Assembly: GCA_028752905.1 (NCBI GenBank) | Contig: JAQNBH010000004.1 | Location: 36,238,765 to 36,302,764, forward strand | DNA length: 64,000 nucleotides | From: Cladorhizidae sp. MBARI D1340-BT2 | Taxonomy: Eukaryota; Porifera; Demospongiae; Poecilosclerida; Cladorhizidae | Reading direction: 5' to 3' | Part shown: one piece after another, positions 45,816 to 56,594 of the stretch | Position numbering within the stretch: the stretch's first letter is position 1 | How the letters are laid out: every line of letters begins with the position of its first letter | Notes under the pieces: generated by a model | What the model was told of the DNA's origin: nothing | Database searches by the model: none | Seen by the model: only the letters and a program-made list of their open reading frames with translations | Translations under genes and position numbers: made by a program

Positions 45816-46570
45816 ATAAATAATACATGAATATACTAGAATGAATAATTATACTGCTTTAAAAACAACTCATATAATTTATGTCCATTTTACAGCAACT
45901 AATTTGTTTTTCTGTCCAGTAATACTCCCAAAAATTGATGAAAGATCATCCATATTTGATCTGTACATTGCTAAATTTCATTTTTGACAAATCAATCCAA
46001 TATTGGAAATTTTGACAGCAAAACCTATTTATTTGTCTGACCTCTGTTTTAAAAACTATCCACACTGCATCTTAATTGATGTACTTTGGGTCCTAGGAAA
46101 AATACAAATTTATCACACCTACCTATGTCATGAGAGTCACGTGAAAGTCATATACACTATCATAGTTAAGATGGATTTTGATGTTTTCACCCTTTCTTGC
46201 TGATCGGCTACCTATAAATGCATAGGAAACACTTTCTGCGCAGAAAAGAAAGAGAAATGAGCTGAGAGAAAAACAGTAACATTGAAGATTTTGAGAGCAT
46301 GACCTTCAGAAGTACAGGCACAGGAGGTAACATAGCAACAGTCTTCTTAGCTATTTAGCTAGTTTAGGTCCTCAAAGTATAACCTGCAGCCTTGCGAGGA
46401 GATGAGAGAAAGAAATTCTTTTCAACACGTACTCACGTACCCATTTGAAGGTTATTGCTCTGATTTGACTCATCAAGGTATAAAGCGCAGTATCTTCAAA
46501 TTCAAATTCTGTGTGAATGCAAACAATATGTACTGATGTGCATTAATTCACATTGATTTGTGCAGTATGT
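45816..46570. other. AT-rich spacer
   Basis: No recognised gene or repeat. Confidence 0.4.
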
Positions 46571-46574
46571 ACAG

Positions 46575-46945
46575 GCCTTGAAAATGGCAGCCAAAAAGCT
46601 TAAATCTCAACTTAGCCTGCTTTCTAGTATCATAAACGGCATCATCAGCTGATCTTGATTCAATAATGCTTCGAGCATTGAATCCACAGATAGTAAGTGC
46701 AGAACAAACAAAATGTTAAAACCATGATTTTTTCCTTCAGAATCTTGTATTGGGGATTGCGTGGTGTCAACCTTATTTAAAAATGGTAGCAAAAAAGATC
46801 TCACTTCGGCAACTTCATAAACCATGTCTCAGCTGATTTTAACCCCCAAAACAAGTCAAGCATGCCATGAATTCTTTGCCAGAGTAATAAGTGTGGGGCT
46901 AAAAAAACGTTCCAAATGTTAATTTTCATCTTCAGGATCTTATAT
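46575..46945. repeat. Imperfect tandem duplication of about 190 bp
   Basis: 46,575-46,760 and 46,785-46,940 share AAAATGGCAGCMAAAAA-like sequence, TCAGCTGATYTT, an AAATGTTAA block and TTCAGRATCTTRTAT in order. Confidence 0.65.
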
Positions 46946-47174
46946 CTACCTATCTATCTGTCGTCTACTTTTCTTCCCACACATAGCTTGCATATAATGT
47001 CTCCATTTGTAATAATTTTTCTACCAGAAGACTCCAAACTCTCCAGTGCATTGCCATCACTGATCTGTTTCTTAATTTAACCTCTGCAGGAACTTCAATA
47101 TCATAGTCATTTTCCGATCAGGAAGAACTCGGGTGGCACAACCGAGCAGCGCGAAGAGGATGAATTACGAAGCA

Positions 47175-47468
47175 TGCACTCATGCATTGTGTACCACATT
47201 GTTTGAAATTGTGAGAAGTACTGCATAGGAGAGACTAATGGAAGGCTGGACACCAGAATGAAAGAAAATCAGGGTGCCTGTAAAAAGTGTGCTAAAGAGA
47301 AATCTGCAATTACTGAACATGCATGGAATAATTATTCTGTGGGATGCCGCCACTCTCTTAGACCAGTAGAAGACATATGGAACTGCTAGCAAAGGAGGGT
47401 ACACAGCATCCTATCACCAGAGTGTGAGCAGTTCAATCAATATTGTGGAATTGACTTAACTGGCTGGT
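47175..47468 (+). pseudogene. Penelope-like GIY-YIG endonuclease fragment
   Basis: A plus-strand frame gives CIVYHIV, a stop, then NCEKYCIGETNGRLDTRMKE, KSAITEHAWNN, HSLRPVEDIWNC, a stop, QRRVHSIL, and FNQYCGIDLTGW. This is the C-terminal nuclease of Penelope-like elements: the GIY-YIG equivalent is VYHIV...CIGET, Arg follows in DTRMKE, and EHAW is the typical His-containing block. The module makes the nick that primes reverse transcription. Two in-frame stops inactivate it. The reverse transcriptase is absent upstream. A hammerhead-like motif of the same family of repeats follows 220 bp downstream. Confidence 0.75.
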
Positions 47469-47686
47469 GAGTTGCCACTCTCAAGAGCCTGAATGTGAAA
47501 CCACATCACCATATTTTTTCCTCCAATTTATATTCTTGTTAATTATAGCATATCTTTTTATTATTATGACTATGAATTTTTGTCCACGTTTCCTTTATGT
47601 ATTGGATGCATGTACCTGGGTGTGGTTTGCATCATGTGATGATAGCTTCTGGTAATTTTATCAAGCTCACTCAAGTCATGGCATTT

Positions 47687-47755
47687 AATGAAGGCTAAAG
47701 CATCTAGTCAAAACATCGAGAGAGTAAATGTATTGAGAAGATTGTTGTAATTCAT
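47687..47755 (+). repeat. Hammerhead-like PLE 3' motif, copy d
   Basis: AATGAAGGCTAAAGCATC, TAGTCAAAACATCGAGAGAG and TATTGAGAAGATTG, downstream of the GIY-YIG fragment on the same strand. The stem GGCTAA/CTAGTC has one mismatch. Confidence 0.65.
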
Positions 47756-48425
47756 TACGCCAACCGAGAATTTATTGAAAGCTAAATAATGCATGTGTGT
47801 CAGTTGGTTTCATCATATTCTACAATAATTAACATATCTGAGCTTAAACAACAAAACCTACATATTACCAAGAAGTAATCAGCTGGTTTCCTCAGAAGTT
47901 ACCTTCAACAAAACCAGGTACCTACTTCTAGTGCATGTATATAGCTATGTGTATTCTATGATACATAAGCACATGGTACAATAACATAAATTCTGGCGCT
48001 ATACTGAGTAACTTGATTATAGGTGGCTGCTTGACTAAAAAATCAAATACCAAAAATTAAATATATATAATATAATGAAATAAAACAACAATGTAGACCA
48101 CAGAGATTTAAAAGATGCTAATATAATGAAGACCATAATATTAATAAATCTGTATTATATTTGAAGTTCTAACAGGTAAATGGTCTTGAAAAATTGGTTG
48201 TCAATATTGATGAATTTTTGTTTTCTGTTGATATTTTGACTAGTCAATCAAGCATTTTCATCTTGTCTAATGAGAGTGTGGTTGCCCTCCCTATATTGGC
48301 TTGACCCAATTATGATAATAATAGTTTCCTCGGTAGTTAATATGGAAGATCTTTTAACAAAACCAGGAAATTATTTTTATTCCTGTTTCTATGTGTATCA
48401 AATAAGGCACTTATCTGCATTAAAA
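47756..48425. other. PLE-linked dispersed repeat, copy 2, and AT-rich spacer
   Basis: The block at 47,875-48,030 belongs to the repeat described at 45.1 kb. The rest is AT-rich and without genes. Confidence 0.4.
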
Positions 48426-48428
48426 TGA

Positions 48429-48505
48429 CCTTATCAAAATCAACTTGAGGTTTACTCTCTCAATGTTTCAACTAGCTACTCTAGCCTTCATCAGGAATAA
48501 TCCAT
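48429..48505 (-). repeat. Hammerhead-like PLE 3' motif, copy e
   Basis: The minus strand reads TTATTCCTGATGAAGGCTAG, AGTAG, CTAGTTGAAACATTGAGAG and AGTAAACC. The inner stem GGCTAG/CTAGTT and outer stem TTATTC/GAGTAA both pair, using G-T wobbles. This is the most complete copy. Confidence 0.7.
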
Positions 48506-48744
48506 ATCTACTTGACTATAATAATAACATGTATGTTTGTTAGTATATTAAGTAACTTCTTATAGATGACTGCTAAACTAAAAAACAATAACAAAGAAAA
48601 GCAAGATAGAAATGTAAAAAAAGGAGAAAATGTGATTATACAGACAGGAATAAGAATTTAGCAAAATAGATAGCAAACATTACAGCACCGTTATCTATTA
48701 CTATAATTAAGACCAATTTTATAATACTTTTTTTATTTTACTTT

Positions 48745-48862
48745 ATTATATTTATATATATATATATATATAGCCATCCCAGTACTTTTCTATATATATA
48801 TATATATTTTGGGGGGGGGGGGGGGTAGGGGGGGGGGGGGTAGGGGGGGGGGGGGGGGGTTT
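48745..48862. repeat. TA and poly-G microsatellites
   Basis: (TA)n at about 48,750-48,770 and 48,790-48,807, then G runs of roughly 15, 13 and 17 separated by TA. Assembly accuracy here is doubtful. Confidence 0.9.
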
Positions 48863-48949
48863 AAATATTTTATCAATTAAATATAATAATAATAAACATA
48901 AATAAATAGTGCTAAATAATCATACACTAGTCTCAAAACTAAACTAGAA

Positions 48950-49770
48950 TAGTTTATTATTATTATTATTATTTTTTTATATACATATATGGTGAGAAAT
49001 AATACAATATTAAATACTATGTCCAATAAACAGAATAACAAACAAACATTAAAACAATATATCTTAATAGACTACTTATAAAAAATAATCATCATTACAA
49101 CTAAAGCTGGTGCCCAGCACAGCTGCAGTATTACCTCGCTGAACGGCTACTGCAATCCGCTGGGAAAGGAAAAAGGAGGAGCGGGGATCATCCGTTTCCC
49201 GTTTGAGACGGTTACCCAAATCCGAAAAGAATTGACCTGCAGACTTGCCAAATGAACCAGCCGTCTCGATCCCGATTGGCACAAAAAAATGGGAGACAGC
49301 CAAAGAGGAGTATTTAATCCTCTTACGGTATTCGGCATGCTTGCCACCGAGCCAGGGCCATCAGAAGACAAGGAGGTGTAGGAGGGAGCGAAGGTGTCTA
49401 CAATTGTGGCATCCCATACTAAAATACGCCCATTCTTCCAGGGAATGACAGAAGCCCCATCCGGACGCTTACCATCAGAACGTGACGAGCCCGGAGGCTC
49501 CAGGTGCGAGGGAACCTTGATGGCTGCCAAGGACCGCCGGATGATCTCATTCACTTCCCCGTGTCTGGAGTGACGCCCTTGGCTATACTTACAACTGAGA
49601 CCATGTGTGCCATACTTGTCAACATTAAGACCACACAAATGACATGAGTGATGGTGACAGATGGGTAACCCTAGGCGTAAACCCATAGTAACCCTGATGA
49701 CATCGTCATCCATACGAAGCCCCAATGAGGACATGGGAAGGGCGTGAATCCATGCTCCAGACTCATATAT
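48950..49770 (-). mobile_element. 5'-truncated non-LTR-type retroelement 3' end
   Basis: A conserved coding 3' end (49,770-49,076) is followed on the minus strand by about 100 bp of AT-rich 3' sequence ending in a TAA/A-rich tail near 48,955-48,975. The 5' end stops abruptly in the coding region at a TATATATA stretch. Truncation with a simple-repeat tail fits target-primed reverse transcription. Confidence 0.55.
49076..49770 (-). pseudogene. Retroelement C-terminal zinc-finger/nuclease-like module, one frameshift
   Basis: From 49,766 the reading is ESGAWIHALPMSSLGLRMDD, IRVTMGLRLGLPI, then CHHHSCHLCGLNVD, YGTHGLSCKYSQGRHSRHGE (a Cys/His cluster), SDGKRPDGASVIPWKNGR and ILVWDATIVDT. The RPD...WDAT arrangement recalls a PD-(D/E)XK restriction-like nuclease fold. 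Near 49,360 a one-base shift moves the frame to one reading SHFFVPIGIETAGSFGKSAG and AVAVQRGNTAAVLGT, ending at 49,076. I know this block as the C-terminus of reverse-transcriptase proteins in several invertebrates; the clade name is uncertain. Only one frameshift and higher GC than its surroundings point to a young insertion. Confidence 0.65.
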
Positions 49771-50620
49771 ATATTTGGAGTTTGTTTTTAAATTAAGGAT
49801 GCTGCAAATGTTTGTTATCTACTCTGGCAATTATTGTTTGATTTCATTTTTGACCAATAAAATTAAAAGACATTTTTTGTCTCATATATTTATGTATTTA
49901 TCTATCTTGTTTTCTTCCCGCACATACCTTGCATATTGTATGTCCATTCATCATGATTTTACTACAGAAGATTCCAAGCTGCATTGCAACAACTATTCTG
50001 TTCCTTAATTTACCTGTGTATTTCCACTTTCCATTCAACCTAAATTCGTAAAATATTTCCATTTGTCATAATTTTACTATCATAAGACTTCAAACTGTCT
50101 AATAAACTAACCAGCTTCTTATTTAAGCAATAACAGTTTCTCTACCGAGCCAAACAACCAATGATTGGTAAAGGGTCACATCACCAGTTGTGCACATGCA
50201 ACAGCCAGTCTAACTGAGATGAGTCAGAAAAACAGATTTAGTTCCATGAATGATCAGTGGTTTTCTTAAAATTTTAAGGGAAAACCTTCGACAAACCAGG
50301 CAACTAGAATCATCCTCATAATCTTATTCTTGTGACAGTTGAATTGAATGACCAAACAACTTCTTAGCAAGAAATGGTCAGTTAATTTCCACACAAGTTA
50401 CCATAAAAAACTCCAGGTAACTACATGAGTCTATGTTACATAAGCATGTGTATTTACTTCATTAATCAAGAATAGTAAATAATAACACAGTTACATCTGG
50501 TGTTATACTGAGGCACTTTTTGTAGGTGGCTACTAGACATATAGAAACAAGACAAAAACTTGTTTAAATATTGACAAGATATGAAACAAGAATCATTTAC
50601 TGGATACACCTTACCAATTA
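49771..50620. other. PLE-linked dispersed repeat, copy 3
   Basis: 49,895-50,110 holds two versions of the TTGCATATNGTATGTCCATT block, and 50,380-50,540 the GTTACC...CCAGGTAACTAC and TATACTGAGGCACTTT blocks. No gene. Confidence 0.45.
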
Positions 50621-50623
50621 CAC

Positions 50624-51035
50624 CCTCTCACAGTCATATCCGTGAGGACCAATGGCCACTGCTAATTACCATTCACATAGAGTAACTACTGAGCATGCCC
50701 AGAGCATTGCCTGGAGCATAAGGAATGTACAACTTGTGTAATTATGGTAAATGTGACATCAATTTCATGTCCTTCTTTTGGAAAAGGAATTGTGATTCAC
50801 TAAAAATGGGAAATGCTAATTGTCTCTGCCATCAGAATCTTTACTAGATGGTGTAGGGACAATACCAGTTATACTACAATTGACAATAGCACACTTTATG
50901 ACTGCTATGGCATATACAATCAATTTTAGAACTGCCAAGGTAAGCATAGGTACTTTCTCCCTCATTTTCGCTAATGGTATAGCTGGTCTTGTCCCTACAC
51001 TAGCTATCTAGTGAAGATTCTGATGGCAGAAACGA
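50624..51035. mobile_element. Decayed piggyBac-like relative with a large inverted repeat
   Basis: CCCTCTCACAGTCATA at about 50,626 resembles the piggyBac-like right-end TIR at 34.3 kb (CCCTCTCACTGGCATA when reversed). 50,935-50,985 matches 33,975-34,010 (AGGTAAGCAYAGGYACTTTC). Its minus-strand reading SENEGESTYAYLGSS parallels SEGEEESACAYLGSG of that element. Two arms (50,823-50,874 and 50,976-51,032; TGCCATCAGAATCTT, GTGTAGGGACAA) form an inverted repeat with a spacer of about 100 bp. The right terminus was not found. Confidence 0.45.
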
Positions 51036-51104
51036 TCAGCATGATTTGTTCCAAAGCATGAATAATCAAATTAAAACCATGACATCTATATAAACTAGCA
51101 TAAC

Positions 51105-51290
51105 AAATTGTTATATTTTTTCCTGGGAATTTCCCAGAATTTCCAGAGGTCCTATACCTACATATATAAACCTGCCTAGGAGGAGTCCTACACATACATA
51201 AACACACTCTAAGAATAATCATATGCCTACATACCTTAGGAGGAGTCACATTCCTACATAGCCCCAGCCCCTGATTTACCTACCCTATGC
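51105..51290. repeat. Contracted paralogue of the 33-bp satellite locus
   Basis: The left flank (TTTTTTCCTGGGAATTTC, CAGAATTTCCAG) and right flank (CATTCCTACATAGCC, GATTTACCTACC) match those of the array at 31.14-32.73 kb. Only about three or four degenerate units lie between them. Confidence 0.75.
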
Positions 51291-51715
51291 TCTAAATACT
51301 GTCTTTAAGCAGCTGTATGCACATATTCGTGTTAAGTCCCTATTCTGATGGTTCCAGCCTCCACTTGTTACGTCAAGGTCATGACTATCATCCTCCTGCT
51401 CAAAAGTGTGAATTTAATCATTAGTGTCAGATGCTGAGACACCACATTCAAAAGGGGGGAGGGGGGGCGATGAAAATTTGGGAGGTGTGGGTGGAAGTGG
51501 GATGTGCCCCTCCATGTGAAGTCCAGAAGCTTAAACATGCTTCCCTAGAGCTGTGTTTTGTTGAAGTAAACAGTGAAAAATATTTTTTTCATAAACCCCA
51601 AAATAATGCTGACAGAAATTCCTTAGCTATGGTAAATAAATCTAATGTCTCTTTAAGTTCTTTGTGCACATGAAATATTAAACAGTTATTCAACTGTTTT
51701 TCAGTCATGGTTGAA
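51291..51715. other. Unassigned spacer
   Basis: Includes a GGGGGGAGGGGGGGCG run at about 51,455. No recognised gene. Confidence 0.4.
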
Positions 51716-51719
51716 TGTA

Positions 51720-53820
51720 AATAGCTAAGTGAAGAGATGCCACCTGAGGGCAGAAGATGTCCTTATGGCTGTAGCATATGTGATGGGTATGGTGACTAGA
51801 GGGAAACAATTTATGTACAGCAGGTAACACTTTTTTAATAGTTCATTGCAATCCATGGCTTGACACACAGTGTGTACTGTAATGATGGACTTTAGATTTA
51901 GTGTACCTTTCATGATAATATCAGGAAGGAGTACTAACTGCACCTTTAGCTTGTTTAATCTCTATCGTTTGGAAGCCAATTTTTTAAACTATACTCTTGA
52001 AATCTTTCTTGTTTGCTGACTCCATCGGTGCTTGGTCCATTGACACTGCTGATGGAATCTGTGTAGTTTCAAATCAATTTTGAATTTCAGGTAGTAGAAA
52101 ACAGGCTTAAAAGTACAATTGTTTCTAGTATACCTTCACTGAATTGAACTAATGGGGTTCAAGGTTGTTTTCTACTCCTAGGTACTGGTTCAATTCCTTT
52201 CTCAAAAAATGAATAGACACTTCATCCAATCAATTGAACTCCATCTCCATCTTAGATCGGATATGTTGGAAAAACTTCTTTGCTGTTAGCTAGAGCATCT
52301 TAAATTGCTATGTGTTTTTTTGTAGAGCAAGTGTTACTTGTTTGGCTGCACTGAACAATTGTGACTAAGCTTGAGGCCAAATTGAGTATTGAATTTTTCT
52401 AGAAACCACAGAAAACCATTTGCCTTCATGCCATAGTCATCATGGGTGCATGCATGAATTTCTTCTAACATCCGTAAAAGTGCATCGAGAATAGTATCAA
52501 TTGATATGGTTTAAGCAATCCAGGCAACTTAAAGTTTGCTGTGTTTACTGTATCATCACATGCTTGCTGGAGCTTTGAAAGAGAATAGATGAGATTGTTA
52601 GGTAAAAAAAAGTCTTCCAATTTCCTTCATCATACCCAAAGTATCTCTTATTCATACTATTTGCTTTCCAATTCCCAGGACACACAAATTCAAGGAATAG
52701 GCAAAACAGCATGGCTGCTGGATTTTCCCTTAAAAATGTGCTTCTACTCGTGTTAATTTCTCCTCCATATTGGCCCCACCACCATATCCTTGCCCCCAAC
52801 ATAAATGTCATTGATTGCTAAACTTATAAGGAGAGCTTTAATAACTGTAAATAAAGTCTTGGCTTTTGTATGAAGTACTTCAATAAGCCAACATGATTTT
52901 CTAGAACTTTGTATCGATCATTCACCCAGCATATTTATAAGCTCAGCTGTTTAGTATTGCAAACATCTGTTGCTTCATCTGCAATAACTAAATACCATGC
53001 AGGGCTTCCTTAATTCATTTTTCCCAATACATTGTGTAGTGTAGCAAATTTAGAACCCATAGCTAATCCACAGTTGATAACAAGTGTAAAGATTCTCCTT
53101 GGCCCAGGTTTTGACCACTTTATCTTCAAAGCTCCACGTTAGCATTAGTTGCTTCAGATTTCCTTTTGGCTCAGTATGGCCTGAAGGGCTATCACTTGAT
53201 GAGCCAGAAATTGTACTCGCTATAAAAGGTTTGCTCTTCCTGGTCATTCAATTGTGCACTTCACTGGCTCCCAATTGTAGGTCTTGCTTGAGCTAAACAT
53301 TTTGTTTTTGCCTCTTTAAGAGAAGGTGTTCTTCGTGAGATTTAAACTTTTCTGTGGCATTTTTCAAAATATTTGCAGTGAACACTTTCTCTGCTGATTT
53401 AGTAATGTAAGCATCTGTGCCTGGCAGCATGACAGTAATAGCAAAATAACACAAGCTTTTTTCCCTCTTACTCAATGATTTCAATGTCATCTTATTATTG
53501 GGCTGAAAGGCTTTCTCTTTGCTTATAAAATATTTTGCTGAACATTCTAGTTCTTCTGGTGTAGTATTCTGGCCTTCTGATAAGCTTATGGCATTCGTTT
53601 CGAATGGGTTGTCCTCTCGCTCAGAAACAGTTAATGGAACAGGGTTTAACTTATCTTTGGAGCTCAGTTTCTCTTGCTTTCTTTGGGTGTGACAAAAAGC
53701 TCAATAGGGATACCTGAGGCTATGACTGTGTTTTGTTGTCTGGTTATCATACACATGAGTACTAATGAATGTCAATTGTCATGTAAGGTATAAACCACAA
53801 TACCAATATACTAATCATTC
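51720..53820 (-). pseudogene. hAT transposase pseudogene D, near full length
   Basis: On the minus strand the N-to-C order is preserved. First comes a TTF-type finger tail (EKVFTANILKNATEKFKSHE, 53,400-53,330). MTRKSKPFIASTISGSSSD and an IADEATDVCNTKQ-like block follow (53,240-52,960). Then there is a GQGYGGG-NM-like block with INTSRSTFLRENPAAM (52,810-52,700, equivalent to the GQ-YDGA-NM motif). Last is a C-terminal dimerisation region, FPLVTIPITYATAIRTSSAL (51,810-51,740). Many stops and frameshifts are present. It is the longest hAT relic here and the direct paralogue of copy B. Confidence 0.65.
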
Positions 53821-54650
53821 TTTAAGTTCAGTCAGTGATCATGAACGACAGTATTCTTGAATTTCCTTAATTTGAAAAGTGAGGGAGCTGAAAGCAGCAC
53901 ACCTACCCTGCCCTCTTTCCCCTCAGGATCTCAGCCACTGGCTGGCAAATTGTGGATATATCACATATGATACTCTCCAGGTTATGTTTTGTAACAGTTG
54001 AACTGTTTATTAACCCTTCTAGATAGCACAGTACATACCCTCAATATTCCATACCCATGTCTCCAGATGTGCATTAAGAAGCAGTACAGTATTAAGTTTC
54101 CATTTTCTTGCTGACTGTTACTAAATACACTCATCTTGAAACTAAGGAAGTTGCACGACAACTGTTGGTAAAGAAGCTAGAAAGCACATAAAAGGAAACT
54201 GCACTGTAAATATTTCTTGATAGTAACTAAGTTACACAAGATGTAAATGCATCTTGAAACTAAACAAGTTTCACACTATGTAACTACTAAACAAGTTTAC
54301 ACTATGTAACTATTTCCTGTTGCAACTATAAAACCAACAAGAGAAGTTGTAAGACATAAAGGCAAGATTGGTTTCTTTACTGTTATTCTAGCTATTTGTA
54401 GCTGCAGTTATAGACTCACAAATCAAGGCAAGAGGGATATAAAAAGTTATCCCCTGGCATTGCTTTCCTACAAAAACAGAAGAAATTCACAGAATTTGTA
54501 TCCTTCAATTAAAATTGTCCTTTTTTCCCTGTTAGAACCTAGCTAGTCCGAATGAAGTATCATTTGGTGTTATAGGTTTCTTATTTCACTTAAAAGCCCT
54601 CACTGAGGGGCTCAACATGTGTCCTCCTAGGGTTTTGGTTTAACTTTTAC
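53821..54650. repeat. 5' flank of hAT copy D, shared with 35.6-36.4 kb
   Basis: Matches 35,640-36,330 with indels; contains repeated ACTAAACAAGTTT-type units. Both flanks keep the same orientation relative to their hAT copy. Confidence 0.7.
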
Positions 54651-56594
54651 TAAAAAAATTTTTTTTAATATATACCTGTACTACAATTTAAATTTGATAT
54701 GCTGCTACAGATTCTAGAAAATTGTCACTGATTGTGAAGTGGTGCTTAGATATTTCATGCTGTAGTAGAGCTAAATCAGTGGACATATCCTGTACATCAT
54801 CCAAGTTTGCTGGGCCATCAATAAAAAAGTAAAGTCCATTGCATGCTGCCTTCAGTGGTTGTCTGTGTGGTTGCTAGATTGAAATAAGTTAGCTAAATTG
54901 TTTTCTCATACCATTCCCTACTTAATAAGCCCGCATTATTTAAGACAGTATAATATAATAAAATTTGCTTTACAATTATGTCTAAGATATAGCACGAGTA
55001 TATGATGGATTGATGAAGAAGTGTGGTTGGTTGCAGGTCAAGCAAGCACCGATAGTTGGTGTCGCCTATAGACTATAAGTGAAATAGAAATTTACACAAG
55101 ATGAGTGGCAGTGAGAACAAGGACATAAACACCACCACACCATCTAGGTGTAACAACTCTTACAGATGATGACAATGACTGTAATTCTTATCACTCAATC
55201 AAATTTGGTGTGGATTATTGCTTTACTATACTATTTCTATACAAAGACTGAATAACAAATTGTAGACATTGTGATCATCTCCTTGCAGATGGAGCTACTT
55301 CCCAGATTTATGTTTGGTATTGTTTTTCGAAGCAATGACTACAATTAGAGTACTTCACATAAATTGATTTGTCTTTTCTCTACAATTGAAAAATTGAGAC
55401 CCACGTTGACATATTATGTGGTCAAGGATAAATGTATATATTATATCGACCTTCGTTTTGTTTGTTACTTTTCCCAACTCATCAAAAACTGAGTAACAGT
55501 TACTGTTGATTTGGGAAAATATATATAAATGTGTATATATACACATCACTGTATTGCTTGTGTATACAAATACAACCACTTAACAAGATATGTATGGGAG
55601 TTGACCAGACTTTCATCCATTCTTCCCATATTAATTTGGTCAAACATGAAGGGCTTACTGACCATACAAGACAGAACATGACTCGAGTGTGGGAGATGTA
55701 AAAAAATGGCACTGGCCCATGCTGAATTACTTACCCTTCTAGGTCAATATGTTCAGATGTTTCAACCTTACAAGTAACTATCTCAAGAGCATAGATCTAG
55801 CCACATTCAAGGTAGTGCAACTTTTTTTGTGCTCTGTCTATAGAAGTGTGGCAATGTGGCTTTTTCCCCTTCCTAGGGGGGGAGAGAATTTAAGATTTGA
55901 TAATGTCACAACGTTGTTTTTTCCATGTGCAAAATTTCATTTTACTATAACAATACACATTGTCACTAGCAATACTGGATTTAATAGCACTGTGTTATGT
56001 AAACTGAAAATAGAGAAACAAGTGTAGTTAGAGAACCATAAACTGTTGTAACTTGATACAGATATATATGATGGACTTGATTGTCAGAATTTGAGCGAGT
56101 TTTCAACAAAGTGTTTAATGAAATTTTAAGATTTTGTCATACAAAAATAAATAAAGTGTGTGCATGCTGACTGTCATACAAGGTTGGCACAATATTGTCA
56201 TAATAATTTTCTGGGTCTGACTACATGTTCTCTGTAAATTATTGAGGTTAGATGGAAAGAATCCTGGCTAGAAAGAGATCTCTCAGCCATGGTTCAGCCC
56301 AGCTCACTCTATCTAGGAAGTTACTATCAATAATATAAGACCTTGTTATGCATAACCATGTTCATAATAGAGATATTCTATCCCACTTCCAATCTGTTTG
56401 CTCTGCAAACATACTCTTTGACTCTTAAATGTGTTTGGCAACTCCATTTCAACAATGCTTCCTGTATCTGTATTGAGCCTTTTGGTATTGATCAATACTC
56501 CAAGAAAGTGTTCTAGGAAGTCAGTTGGACATATAACCAAGTGCTGCCGTGTGTATCTATTTTTTCTCTTGAGTTGTTGTATAATATTTTGAAG
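54651..56594. other. Upstream region of receptor gene 2
   Basis: AT-rich. An ORF of 92 codons at 55,749-56,027 has no recognised motif. At 56,490-56,540, GATCAATACTCC...GTTGGACATA resembles 15,007-15,053 in the dispersed receptor-flank segment, suggesting a shared promoter-proximal sequence. No clear TATA box. Confidence 0.35.

Noticed and set aside
56541..56594. N-terminal extension of receptor gene 2 from 56,541
   Set aside because: Codon 56,541 is GTG. The first ATG, at 56,595, has the same context as gene 1, and the extension is not shared.
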